This document shows, piece by piece, positions 36,609-45,289 of a stretch of 64,000 nucleotides of DNA. The first letter of the stretch is position 1. Each line of letters opens with the position of its first letter. Under the pieces are notes generated by a model. It was not told the origin of the DNA and made no database searches. It worked only from the letters and a program-made list of their open reading frames with translations. The position numbers and the translations under genes were made by a program. The stretch comes from Anthropogastromicrobium aceti (GTDB taxonomy: Bacteria; Bacillota; Clostridia; Lachnospirales; Lachnospiraceae). Where the stretch lies: assembly GCF_025567095.1 (NCBI RefSeq), contig NZ_JAOQJH010000004.1, one strand, 5' to 3'.

Positions 36609-36651
36609 TTGACTACGCTTATATTATACGATATAATATAAGTAAAATCAA
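36609..36651. promoter_or_regulatory. Overlapping divergent promoters of tnpA and tnpB in a palindrome
   Basis: CTTATATTATA (36618-36628) and TATAATATAAG (36632-36642) are an exact 11-bp inverted repeat with a CGA centre. Plus strand: TTGACT (36609-36614), 17 bases, TATAAT (36632-36637) for tnpA. Minus strand: TTGATT (complement of 36646-36651), 17 bases, TATAAT (complement of 36623-36628) for tnpB. The two -10 boxes sit three bases apart, so both genes share one control point. Confidence 0.7.
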
Positions 36652-36669
36652 GCAATATATGAACTTTTT

Positions 36670-36989
36670 NNNNNNNNNNNNNNNNNNNNNNNNNNNNNNN
36701 NNNNNNNNNNNNNNNNNNNNNNNNNNNNNNNNNNNNNNNNNNNNNNNNNNNNNNNNNNNNNNNNNNNNNNNNNNNNNNNNNNNNNNNNNNNNNNNNNNNN
36801 NNNNNNNNNNNNNNNNNNNNNNNNNNNNNNNNNNNNNNNNNNNNNNNNNNNNNNNNNNNNNNNNNNNNNNNNNNNNNNNNNNNNNNNNNNNNNNNNNNNN
36901 NNNNNNNNNNNNNNNNNNNNNNNNNNNNNNNNNNNNNNNNNNNNNNNNNNNNNNNNNNNNNNNNNNNNNNNNNNNNNNNNNNNNNNNNN
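36670..36989. other. Assembly gap (320 N)
   Basis: Unresolved bases. They should hold the tnpA ribosome site and its N-terminal part. The exact 320-base length may be an estimate. Reading frames that run across it have no meaning. Confidence 1.
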
Positions 36990-37211
36990 ATCAAGACTCA
37001 GTTATCCAGAGAGATGCGCAAGCGTTTTCCGGAACAGATCAAACAATATATCTATGGGGACGATACCTCATTCTGGAGCCGCAGCTACTTTATCGCAACT
37101 ACCGGAAGTGTTTCTCTTGAAACAGTAAAGCAATACATCGAATCACAGCGTTCTGAAGAACATCAGGCCAAGAAAAACCAACAATTCCAGAAGAAAACCC
37201 TGTTGGAATGA
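36990..37211 (+). CDS. tnpA: IS200/IS605 Y1 transposase TnpA, C-terminal part (5' end in gap)
   Basis: The last 73 residues of a single-strand DNA HUH transposase. The pattern FWSRSYFIATTGSVSLETVKQYIESQ is characteristic; the tyrosine in VKQYIESQ is the catalytic Y1 residue. The HUH metal site should lie in the unresolved bases. Usual family length is about 130-155 aa, so about 70 residues are hidden. It may well be intact in reality. Confidence 0.9.
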   Translation: MKTQLSREMRKRFPEQIKQYIYGDDTSFWSRSYFIATTGSVSLETVKQYIESQRSEEHQAKKNQQFQKKTLLE

Positions 37212-37317
37212 TGAATGCGCTGAATCATTATAATGAAAAAAAAGGAAGCTTGTAGAAGGGTGAAATTACTTGTGCGAATGCTATTAGAAGCAAGGATACA
37301 TTAGAGGAGGCAAGAGG

Positions 37318-39192
37318 ATGATGAGAAAGAAGTGGAAGTATTTTTTGATATCAGCTGCATTGCTTGCAATTATATTTGTTAGTATTGAACGTTACGATAA
37401 TTATATTGGTCAGAAATTTTATCAGGAAAGTACACAGGGACTGCTTGCTACATATGAACAGCTTGATAAGACCTTTATGATGTTTGCGCAGCGCAATTGG
37501 AATGCACTTGAGGACTGGTGCAATTATTTGAATTATTGTGTAGAAGAACAGGATAAAAAAGAACAAAATGCAGAAGATGGATGGGGTAATTTTGTAAATG
37601 ACCGTAAAAATTGGCAGTACAGCGATTTTTATGTTTTTAATGAAGACTGCGAGTATTGGACTATTGATGGACGAAGAGGAACGGCAGAGCACGTGAAGGA
37701 TGCTTTTAAAGCGCTTTATGAAAAAAAGGGTCCTATTGTGTCAAGCTATGTCGCAAGTGATGGAGAAACTAAAATCTTGTTTGCAGTTCCTTCAGATCCC
37801 ATTGAGTTAAATAACGTGACATATACAGCGTTTGCAGTTTCATATGATAACAGTGTTGTAGAAAAGCTGATTGGAGGTGGTGTATACAATAATAAAAGTG
37901 ATTGTTATATAGTTGATTCTGATGGAACAGTGCTTATGTCGCTTGAACCAGAGACGCAGATCACAGATGACTTTGATAATATTTTTGATTTTATTCAGGA
38001 TAAAACACAGTCTTATAATGAAGATTATCTGGAGCGCATGAAGAAAACTGTGCCAACAAAGGGCAAAGGAAGTGTTTCATTTAAATATCAAAAATCAGAG
38101 TATTATCTTGTCTATCAGCCAGTAGGAATTGACGACTGGTCAATTGTAGGTATTGTGGAAAAGAGTGTTGTTGACTCTGGTATGAGAATGGTTCAGGGAA
38201 CGACTATCGTTTTGTTGTGTATGATGGAAACATGTATAATGATTGGAGTTGTCATTTTAATGAAGCAGCGTGCAAAGGCTCAGCTCCAAAAAGAAGCAGA
38301 CGAGCGAATCAAAGCGGAAAAGAAAAAGGAATTTTCCGATCAGCTGTTTTGGGGAATTTCACAGATTGTTGACTGTTTTGCAGTCTGCGATTTGAAAAAT
38401 AACAGATACGAATATGAAGACAAGCGAGGCAAATATCTTTATCCGAAAAGAGGAGCATATGACCAATTTATTAAGGGGATTTCTGATCAATATACGATAT
38501 TGACAGATGGAGAAAATGCAAAGTTTACGAATATGCTTTCTGCCGAGCATGTGCGGCAGCTGATAAAGGAACAGAAGGATTCTTATTGTTTGGAGTATTG
38601 CGCCAGAGATAAAAGCAGATTCTTTATTATGAGTGTGATTCCGGTTGAGTGGGAAGGGGATACGCTTACAAAAATCATGATTGTTTCACAGGATATGGGA
38701 CAGCAGCATGAGCTTGAAAACCTTGCTAATACAGATGCACTGACAGGACTTTTTAATAAACGTTATTTTGAAAAAATGATGGAAATAAGAGATGAAAAGA
38801 AAAAACCGTATGCTCTGTTTTATATGGATCTTGATCTTTTTAAGCCTGTAAATGATACATATGGCCATGAGATGGGCGATAAGGTTTTAAAAGAAGTGGC
38901 AAAAAGACTGCTTAAATGTATCAGAAGCAATGATTATGCCTTTCGCATTGGCGGTGACGAATTTATGCTTATCTTAAATGGAAATCTGGATGCACAGATT
39001 TGCAAAAAGAGAATTGAGCGCATAAAAAAACTGATTGGAGAACCATATGAATTTGATGGTTATACGATCAAGATAGGAATTAGCTGCGGAAGTGCTGTCT
39101 ATCCAGATGATGCCGACTGTGCAGCAGATATTCAAAAGCTTGCAGATAAACGCATGTATGAAGATAAGAAAATTAACCATGCACAGAGGTGA
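37318..39192 (+). CDS. Membrane diguanylate cyclase with extracytoplasmic Cache-like sensor
   Basis: A 624-aa c-di-GMP synthase. One membrane segment near residues 7-22, an extracytoplasmic dCache-like domain (about 30-285, with SDFYVFNEDCEYWTIDGRRG and DDWSIVGIVEKSVV), a second membrane segment (about 292-318), a PAS-like region (345-460), and the GGDEF domain (465-620). The active-site motif GGDEF is at 545-549, and the inhibitory site RSND (536-539) stands five residues upstream, so both catalysis and product inhibition should work. Closest neighbour on the left is the IS605-like element. No phosphodiesterase is linked. Confidence 0.93.
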   Translation: MMRKKWKYFLISAALLAIIFVSIERYDNYIGQKFYQESTQGLLATYEQLDKTFMMFAQRNWNALEDWCNYLNYCVEEQDKKEQNAEDGWGNFVNDRKNWQYSDFYVFNEDCEYWTIDGRRGTAEHVKDAFKALYEKKGPIVSSYVASDGETKILFAVPSDPIELNNVTYTAFAVSYDNSVVEKLIGGGVYNNKSDCYIVDSDGTVLMSLEPETQITDDFDNIFDFIQDKTQSYNEDYLERMKKTVPTKGKGSVSFKYQKSEYYLVYQPVGIDDWSIVGIVEKSVVDSGMRMVQGTTIVLLCMMETCIMIGVVILMKQRAKAQLQKEADERIKAEKKKEFSDQLFWGISQIVDCFAVCDLKNNRYEYEDKRGKYLYPKRGAYDQFIKGISDQYTILTDGENAKFTNMLSAEHVRQLIKEQKDSYCLEYCARDKSRFFIMSVIPVEWEGDTLTKIMIVSQDMGQQHELENLANTDALTGLFNKRYFEKMMEIRDEKKKPYALFYMDLDLFKPVNDTYGHEMGDKVLKEVAKRLLKCIRSNDYAFRIGGDEFMLILNGNLDAQICKKRIERIKKLIGEPYEFDGYTIKIGISCGSAVYPDDADCAADIQKLADKRMYEDKKINHAQR

Positions 39193-39217
39193 AAAACATC
39201 AAGGCAGGTCGGGGGGG

Positions 39218-39245
39218 TTGACTTCTCTTTGAAAACTGCTATAAT
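39218..39245 (+). promoter_or_regulatory. Promoter of the pheST T-box transcript
   Basis: TTGACT (39218-39223), 16-base spacer, TATAAT (39240-39245), just upstream of the T-box leader. Confidence 0.8.
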
Positions 39246-39249
39246 AAAC

Positions 39250-39525
39250 GATGACTGAGAAAATGTGTAAGTAGTCTGTACCATTCGGTTTTCCAGAGAG
39301 GCCGCATAACCTGCTGAGAGTGCTGCCATCCGCCTACAGATGAATTTCAGCATTGGAGTCTTCCACGAAAATTTTGTTTATGACAAAAGCTAAGTGGATG
39401 CAGCTGCTGCATTATGGCAGATCAAGTGCGGATTGTAATAATTTTTTATAATCCGAACATGGGTGGTACCGCGGATTTATTCGTCCCATAAAGGTTTTGA
39501 AAAAAGCCTCTATGGGACTTTTTTA
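39250..39525 (+). promoter_or_regulatory. T-box leader (tRNA-Phe) of pheST
   Basis: The T-box core GGGTGGTACCGCG lies at 39461-39473. Downstream GTCCCATA (39483-39490) and TATGGGAC (39511-39518) followed by TTTTTT form the terminator. Stem I elements are seen upstream (CAGAGAGGC, GCTGAGAGTGC). Two TTC triplets (39346-39348 and 39361-39363) stand where the specifier is expected; both read Phe, which matches the downstream genes. Uncharged tRNA-Phe would favour the antiterminator and raise PheRS synthesis. Confidence 0.95.
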
Positions 39526-39529
39526 TTTG

Positions 39530-39585
39530 GTAATTTTTCAGAGCCTCGCAGAGGCATTTTGCGAATAGGGTTTCTGAATAGTTAC
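39530..39585 (+). repeat. Short inverted-repeat element (56-bp member of family with 54120-54262)
   Basis: Ends GTAATTTTTCAGA (39530-39542) and TCTGAATAGTTAC (39573-39585) are inverted with two mismatches. Inside is a GCCTC-GCA-GAGGC hairpin followed by ATTTTGCGAATAGGG. The right half matches the element at 54120-54262 (TTTTGCGAAT then GGTT/CTGAATAGTTAC). It sits between the T-box terminator and the pheS ribosome site, within the pheST leader. Confidence 0.7.
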
Positions 39586-39652
39586 GATATTTGTTCGTCC
39601 CATAGAAAAAGCAATATTCAAGCAACATTTAAGAAAGCAGAGGAAAGGTTAT

Positions 39653-40699
39653 ATGCAGGAAACACACAAGCTGTCCGACAATCTTGCTGCTCTGAAGGAG
39701 AAGATTGAGACCGGACTGGAAGGATTGTCCAATTCTAAGGAACTGTATGAGTTCAGAAGCTCTTATCTGGAAGGAAAAAAGAGTAAGATCAGCGAGCTGA
39801 TGAAGGAAATGAGAAATCTTGCACCAGAAGAGCGTGCAGGATACGGAAAGTCAGTAAACGAGTTAAAGGAGTGGGCGATTGATCGTTTCTCCAAGATGGA
39901 AGAAAAGATGAAGCAGTTAGAGCTGCAGCGCCGCTATGAGTCTGAAAAAATCGACCTGACACTTCCGGCAGATGAGACTGGCGTTGGAAATCTTCATCCG
40001 ATTACACTTGTTCGCAACCAGTTAATCGATATCTTTGCAGGTATGGGCTTTGAGGTCTATGAGGGAGCAGAGATCGAAAATGATTACTATAACTTTACGG
40101 CACTGAACACTCCGAAGGATCATCCGGCAAGAGATATGCAGGATACTTTCTATCTGTCACCAGAGTTCTTGCTTCGTACACAGACCTCCGCAGGTCAGAT
40201 TCATGTTATGGAGAACAAGAAGCCGCCGATCAAGATTTTATCACCAGGAAGAGTATTCCGTTCTGATGATGATGCGACTCATTCTCCAATGTTCCATCAG
40301 ATGGAAGGTCTTGTTGTTGACAAGGGAATTACTCTGTCTGATTTAAAGGGTATGCTTGATCTGTTTGTAAAGAAAATTTACGGAGAGGGAACTGTAACCC
40401 GTCTTCGTCCGTCCTACTTCCCATTTACAGAGCCGTCTGTAGAGGTTGACTGCAGCTGCTTTGAGTGCGGCGGCAAGGGCTGTAATTTGTGTAAGGGAAC
40501 TGGCTGGATCGAAATTCTTGGTGCTGGCGTAGTAAATAAGAAAGTCCTTGAAAACTGTGGCATCGATTCCGAAGAATACAGCGGTTTTGCATTTGGTATC
40601 GGTCTTGAGCGTACTGCAATGCTTAAGTACGGTATCAACAACATCAAGATGCTGTTTGGATCGGATCTGCGTGTCCTGAAACAGATTAACGAGAAATAA
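39653..40699 (+). CDS. pheS: Phenylalanyl-tRNA synthetase alpha subunit
   Basis: Catalytic subunit (348 aa) of PheRS, which charges tRNA-Phe as an alpha2beta2 enzyme. N-terminal coiled-coil (about 1-100), then the class II core with FRSDDDATHSPMFHQMEG (motif 2 area) and GFAFGIGLERTAMLKYGI (motif 3). A cysteine-rich CFECGGKGCNLCKGTGW loop is present, as in other bacterial PheS of this group. AGAGGAAAGG precedes the ATG. Controlled by the T-box upstream; pheT follows 18 bases later. Confidence 0.98.
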   Translation: MQETHKLSDNLAALKEKIETGLEGLSNSKELYEFRSSYLEGKKSKISELMKEMRNLAPEERAGYGKSVNELKEWAIDRFSKMEEKMKQLELQRRYESEKIDLTLPADETGVGNLHPITLVRNQLIDIFAGMGFEVYEGAEIENDYYNFTALNTPKDHPARDMQDTFYLSPEFLLRTQTSAGQIHVMENKKPPIKILSPGRVFRSDDDATHSPMFHQMEGLVVDKGITLSDLKGMLDLFVKKIYGEGTVTRLRPSYFPFTEPSVEVDCSCFECGGKGCNLCKGTGWIEILGAGVVNKKVLENCGIDSEEYSGFAFGIGLERTAMLKYGINNIKMLFGSDLRVLKQINEK

Positions 40700-40717
40700 G
40701 AAAGGACGGAAACGAAT

Positions 40718-43162
40718 ATGTTAGTACCATTAAGTTGGCTTAAAGAGTATGTAGATATTGATGTAACACCGCAGGAGCTTGAAAAAAAGCTGTTTGACGG
40801 TGGATTTGAGGTAGAGGAGCTGTATCAGGTTGGTCATGACATCGATAAGATTGTAGTTGGTCTTGTTGAGACTTGTGAGCCGATTCCGGAGACACATCTT
40901 CATGTGTGTCAGGTTAATGCAGGTGAGTATGGCACTATGCAGATTTGCTGCGGCGCTGACAATGTACAGGCAGGCGGCAAGTATCCGGTAGCACTTGTTG
41001 GTGCAACTGTTTATGCAACAGCGAAGGATCATAAGACAATCGAAGGCGTGATGACAATTAAAAAGGGTAAGCTTCGCGGTTTTGAGTCATATGGTATGCT
41101 TTGCTCTGGAACAGAGCTTGGCTTAACAGAGGATCTGTATCCGGGTGCAGGCTACAATGGTTTGTTAGAGATGCCGGCTGATGCACAGCCTGGTGCAGAT
41201 GTAAAGGCTATCACAGGTCTTGATGACTGGATGTTTGACATTTCCTTAACTGCAAATAGACCAGACTGTCAGAGCATCTTAGGAATTGCAAGAGAGGTTT
41301 CTGCAATGCTTGAGAAGCCATTAAAGATGCCGTCAACCGATTATACAGAGACTGATGTAAAGAAGGACGGCTTTAAGGTAAGTGTTGAGGCACCAGATCT
41401 TTGCCCGCGTTACAGTGCACACTATGTATATGATGTAAAGATGGGTGAGTCTCCATCATGGATGAAGCGCCGTCTTGCACTTGTTGGTATTGGATCAATC
41501 AGCAATATCGTAGATATCACAAACTATGTATTAAAAGAGATCGGACAGCCAATGCATGCATTTGACTGCTCTTACCTTGAGGGCAACGAGATTTGCGTAA
41601 GAAGAGCACATGAGGGTGAGAAGATTGTTACACTTGATGAGCAGGAGTACACAATGTCACCAGCTAATCTTGTTATCTGTGACGGCGTAAAGCCAGTTGC
41701 TTTAGCAGGTGTTATGGGCGGTTTAAATTCCGAAATTCGTGACACAACAGAAAGTGTTATGTTTGAGGCTGCTAAGTTTGCAAGAGATAATGTCAGAAAG
41801 ACTGCAAGAGCACTTGGAAAGTCCTCTGATTCAAGTTCAAGATTTGAGAAGGGCGTGGATGAATACTCAACTGTTCTTGGTATGAAGCGTGCACTTCATT
41901 TAATCGAGGAGCTTGGCTGCGGAAAGGTTTCTTCTACTCATGTAGATGTTAATGTTGGAAACAGCATTGAGCCTCAGCCGATGCAGGTAAGCATCCATAA
42001 GGTAAACAGCGTTCTTGGAATTGAGGTTCCGGCAGAGGAGATTGTACGTCTGATGAAGAATTTAAACTTCAATCCGACAGTTGACGGTGATGTACTGACT
42101 CTTCAGGTACCAGCTTACCGTGAGGATATGCTGCCAGAGGGTGAGAATGATGTAGAGCGTTATCCAGATGTGGCAGAGGAAGTAATCCGTATGTATGGTT
42201 ATGACCATATTAAGTCAACATTTATGCCATCTGCACAGGTAACAGCAGGCGGATATAACAAAGAGCAGAAGGGCGAGCTTGCATTAAAGCGTACTCTTTG
42301 TACTATGGGTGCATATGAGTGTATGCATTACTCATTCTTCTCACCGTCTGATTTGGATCTTTTGAAGTTCCCGGCTGATGCAAAGGAGCGTTTCGCAATT
42401 CAGATCATGAATCCAATCAATATCGATCTGTCATTAATGCGTACTACACTTGCTGCATCAATGCTCAATGCTATTTCAAGAAATGAAAAGCAGGGTATTC
42501 TCGACGGAAGACTTTTTGAGGTTGCAAATATCTTTATTCCGAAAAATCTGCCGCTTACCGAGTATCCGGATGAGAGAAAAACACTTTGTGTTGGTACCTT
42601 CGGTGCAAAGGAATCCTTCTACACAATGAAGGGCATTGCAAACGGAATCGCAGACAGCTTAGATGTTGCATTTACTTATGAGCCAATTCAGAAATCCTTC
42701 CTGCATCCGTATCAGGCAGTAAAGGTATTATGTGAGGGTGAAGAAATTGGTTACTTCGGTAAGGTTGCATACGATATTCAGGACAAGTTAAGCATGCGTG
42801 CAAGCGCATATGTTATGGAGCTTGATCTGGAGATTCTGTCCAAGTGGTATGATAAGAAGAGAACCTTCATTCCGCTGCCAAAGTTTGCAGAAGAGAAGCG
42901 TGACCTTGCATTCGTAATGGATAAGGCAATCACATGTGGAGAGATCGAGGACTGCATCCGCAAAGAAAATAAGTATGTAAAGGAAATCAAGCTGTTTGAT
43001 ATCTACGAGGGCGGTCAGATTCCAGAAGGAAAGAAGAGTATGGCATTCTCCATCACGTTCGTTCCAAAGGATGAGGCATTTGACGATGCACGCGTTCAGA
43101 AGTTTGTTGACAAGATCTGTGCAAAGTTAAACGAGGAGTATGGCGTAGAACTGAGAGCGTAA
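40718..43162 (+). CDS. pheT: Phenylalanyl-tRNA synthetase beta subunit
   Basis: Full-length beta subunit, 814 aa. EMAP/tRNA-binding domain (about 40-155), B3/B4 editing domain (about 210-390, with GGLNSEIRDTTESVMFEAA), B5 domains (about 405-480), the pseudo-catalytic core, and the C-terminal anticodon-binding ferredoxin-like domain (about 715-812). Organised as pheS-pheT under T-box control. GAAAGGACGG ribosome site. Nothing unusual. Confidence 0.98.
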   Translation: MLVPLSWLKEYVDIDVTPQELEKKLFDGGFEVEELYQVGHDIDKIVVGLVETCEPIPETHLHVCQVNAGEYGTMQICCGADNVQAGGKYPVALVGATVYATAKDHKTIEGVMTIKKGKLRGFESYGMLCSGTELGLTEDLYPGAGYNGLLEMPADAQPGADVKAITGLDDWMFDISLTANRPDCQSILGIAREVSAMLEKPLKMPSTDYTETDVKKDGFKVSVEAPDLCPRYSAHYVYDVKMGESPSWMKRRLALVGIGSISNIVDITNYVLKEIGQPMHAFDCSYLEGNEICVRRAHEGEKIVTLDEQEYTMSPANLVICDGVKPVALAGVMGGLNSEIRDTTESVMFEAAKFARDNVRKTARALGKSSDSSSRFEKGVDEYSTVLGMKRALHLIEELGCGKVSSTHVDVNVGNSIEPQPMQVSIHKVNSVLGIEVPAEEIVRLMKNLNFNPTVDGDVLTLQVPAYREDMLPEGENDVERYPDVAEEVIRMYGYDHIKSTFMPSAQVTAGGYNKEQKGELALKRTLCTMGAYECMHYSFFSPSDLDLLKFPADAKERFAIQIMNPINIDLSLMRTTLAASMLNAISRNEKQGILDGRLFEVANIFIPKNLPLTEYPDERKTLCVGTFGAKESFYTMKGIANGIADSLDVAFTYEPIQKSFLHPYQAVKVLCEGEEIGYFGKVAYDIQDKLSMRASAYVMELDLEILSKWYDKKRTFIPLPKFAEEKRDLAFVMDKAITCGEIEDCIRKENKYVKEIKLFDIYEGGQIPEGKKSMAFSITFVPKDEAFDDARVQKFVDKICAKLNEEYGVELRA

Positions 43163-43256
43163 GGTGTTCGCTGTATTTCGGTGAATCGCATTCATGTATA
43201 AAATTTATATTGAAATTGCAAATATATAAAAACAAAAGAATTCGATAGGATTAAAT

Positions 43257-43299
43257 AAAATCTCCCGCGTAGTTCGTATGAATTGCGAGGGAGATTTTT
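43257..43299 (+). terminator. Terminator after pheST
   Basis: AAAATCTCCC (43257-43266) pairs with GGGAGATTTT (43289-43298), then more T. The rest of 43163-43503 holds no gene; 43300-43503 is the leader region of the sigma factor gene, AT-rich, without a standard -35/-10 pair that I can assert. Confidence 0.9.
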
Positions 43300-43503
43300 C
43301 GTTAAGGTGCAGATGGGATACGTTTTTCCTTTGGTTTATTATTGATTTTCTTTCGAATTTTTTGTAAGATAATAAAAAAAATCTTGTCTATATAAATGAA
43401 AACGTCTTTAAAGGAAAGAAAATATGTAGAAATGCATGTTAGCATTCTAGAGTCCGGTGATGGTGGAACGATAAAGGAAAACATAGCGAGAGGAGGGATT
43501 TTT

Positions 43504-44064
43504 ATGCGTGATCAGGAAATCACAGAGCTATTCTGGGAGCGAAAAGAGCAAGCAGTAACAGAGTCCAACATTCGATATGGCGCGTATTGCCGGCGAATTT
43601 CCCATAATATACTGGCAAACAAGGAAGATGTTGAAGAATGTATGAATGATACCTGGTATCAGGCGTGGAACGCAATTCCTCCGCAGCGCCCATTGTGTTT
43701 AAAAGCATTTTTCGGGAAAATTATTCGCAATCTTTCTCTCAACCGTTGGAAGTGGGATCGGGCAGGAAAACGGATTCGACCAGAAGCAATGCTTGTGCTA
43801 GATGAATTAGGCGAATGCGTGTCGGGGCGTGAACAGCCAGAGGACGTGGTACTCGCAGAGGAACTCAAAAAAGAAATTAACCGATTTTTGCATGGACTTT
43901 CCACTCGTGAACAAGGCATGTTTGTTCAACGATATTTTTATCTGGAGTCAATTAAAAGCATTGCGCGATATCATGGCATTACCGAAAATGCAGTTTCGGT
44001 AAATTTAAACCGTGTGCGCAAACAGTTAAAGCAGTATCTCTCAGAAAGGGGGTACCACTTATGA
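43504..44064 (+). CDS. ECF-type RNA polymerase sigma factor
   Basis: A 186-aa sigma-70-family regulator. Region 2 covers about residues 15-90 (DVEECMNDTWYQAWNAIPP, FFGKIIRNLSLNRW), region 4 covers about 125-180 (LSTREQGMFVQRYFYLESIKSIA, ITENAVSVNLNRVRKQL). AGGAGGGATTTTT sits before the ATG at 43504; a frame from 43396 has no ribosome site. The stop overlaps the start of the next gene (ATGA), the classical sigma/anti-sigma arrangement. Its regulon cannot be read here. Confidence 0.92.
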   Translation: MRDQEITELFWERKEQAVTESNIRYGAYCRRISHNILANKEDVEECMNDTWYQAWNAIPPQRPLCLKAFFGKIIRNLSLNRWKWDRAGKRIRPEAMLVLDELGECVSGREQPEDVVLAEELKKEINRFLHGLSTREQGMFVQRYFYLESIKSIARYHGITENAVSVNLNRVRKQLKQYLSERGYHL

Positions 44065-45269
44065 AGAAAGAAGATTTTTTAAAACTTATGGATGGCATCG
44101 ATGATCGCTTAGTCGAAAAATATGCAATTTCAGACGAGGCAGAGGCAAAACAAAAACAAATTAGGAGACAGAGACGACAGCGATGGCTCAACCGAGTAAC
44201 AGGGTGTGCAGTTGCAGCGATAATTCTTGGCGTGATTGGTGTTGCAATGCTGTGCGCTTCCTTTGGCGTTGTAAGAATGGACAGACAAAGCCAAAAAACT
44301 CCAGTATCTCTTGGTGATGGAAGTGATTCTCAAAATAATGAGAATAATGGAGATGAGGAAAAAGAGCTTTTGTTACAGGCATACCTTTCTTATATTGGAG
44401 TGGAGGAGCAGGACATTCAGGAAATCCAAAAGATAGATCAGCAGCCAGAAACGATTCTTCTTACAAAAGGGGACAGTGAGCAGCAGTCAGTATCTATTGA
44501 AACAGCGGTATATTTTGTGTATACCACAAATCGAGATAAGGTATTAGCAGTACTTGCATTTGATCTGCCCGATAAGGCAGTTAAATATGGATGCAGTGAA
44601 ATCGAGATTGTGGATAACTGGGAGCAATATGAGGTCTCACAGGCGAATGCAGTACTTTATTCAGAGGAGACGCAGGAGTTTCAGTCACTCAGATGTGATA
44701 CGACGAATGAGTACCAGCTTGCAATTTCAGGTATAAGTAGTGCGAAGGGGAATACTAAAAGCACGTCTCGAATGGTAGTCAGCTTTACGGTTGACAGGAC
44801 AAGGCGCAGCCTAAATTTAGAGGGGTATCGGGTTCTATTCCACCTGAAAAGTACATTTTGGTGGGTGCTGGCAGCGTGGACCTTGGCCGCAGCTATAGTG
44901 ATTGCTGCAGCATTGTGGTTCTTAAATCGCTCAGTAAAATTAAAAAAAGGCACAAAAGCAGGTCGCTTCCTGTTTGGTAAAGAAATAGAATATGGAGCAG
45001 TCGTAGAAAAGATAGAGAATATTGATCTTTTTAACCCATCTCAATATATAACGAAAAACGGAGTTGTTAGTCCAGGCTCATCCGGGCGCTACCATGTAGA
45101 GTTTCGCTTGCAGGATGATACACATATTGAACTGAGTGTATCGGCTAAGCAGGCAGGAAAATTTGAACCGGGTATGCGCGGAACACTTGTCCATCGAAGA
45201 AATATTTTGATGTCCTTTGTGCCAGAGGATGTGGAAAAATCGGAGAAATATCATGAAAATAAAAGATAA
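44061..45269 (+). CDS. Membrane protein, probable anti-sigma factor
   Basis: A 402-aa protein coupled to the sigma factor by a four-base overlap. Residues 1-46 are cytoplasmic and charged (EDFLKLMDGIDDRLVEKYA), the expected sigma-binding part. A membrane helix (about 47-70) follows, then an outside domain (75-265), a second membrane helix (about 268-292) and a C-terminal cytoplasmic beta-rich domain (295-402). I find no named family domain. The anti-sigma role is inferred from arrangement and topology. Confidence 0.7.
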   Translation: MKKEDFLKLMDGIDDRLVEKYAISDEAEAKQKQIRRQRRQRWLNRVTGCAVAAIILGVIGVAMLCASFGVVRMDRQSQKTPVSLGDGSDSQNNENNGDEEKELLLQAYLSYIGVEEQDIQEIQKIDQQPETILLTKGDSEQQSVSIETAVYFVYTTNRDKVLAVLAFDLPDKAVKYGCSEIEIVDNWEQYEVSQANAVLYSEETQEFQSLRCDTTNEYQLAISGISSAKGNTKSTSRMVVSFTVDRTRRSLNLEGYRVLFHLKSTFWWVLAAWTLAAAIVIAAALWFLNRSVKLKKGTKAGRFLFGKEIEYGAVVEKIENIDLFNPSQYITKNGVVSPGSSGRYHVEFRLQDDTHIELSVSAKQAGKFEPGMRGTLVHRRNILMSFVPEDVEKSEKYHENKR

Positions 45270-45289
45270 TTAAAATTTCGTAAGCTATA

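Larger units (their letters stand above)
34802..37260 (-). mobile_element. IS605-like element (divergent tnpA and tnpB), with assembly gap
   Basis: The element holds tnpB on the minus strand (34909-36570), tnpA on the plus strand (3' end at 37211), a shared palindromic promoter between them and a structured end at 34802-34908. The gene order is that of IS605, so the right end (after tnpB) is at about 34802 and the left end lies after tnpA, somewhere between 37212 and 37300; that boundary is not resolved. It inserted in the intergenic space between the deacetylase and the diguanylate cyclase without breaking a recognisable gene. The N run at 36670-36989 probably reflects an assembler problem with a multicopy element. 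Confidence 0.75.

Noticed and set aside
36452..37120. Long frames on both strands running through the N run.
   Set aside because: Unknown bases are translated as X, so their length is an artefact of the gap.
34802..37260. The IS605-like element as an interruption of a host gene.
   Set aside because: Sequences on both sides (upstream of the deacetylase and of the diguanylate cyclase) look intergenic and do not join into a frame.
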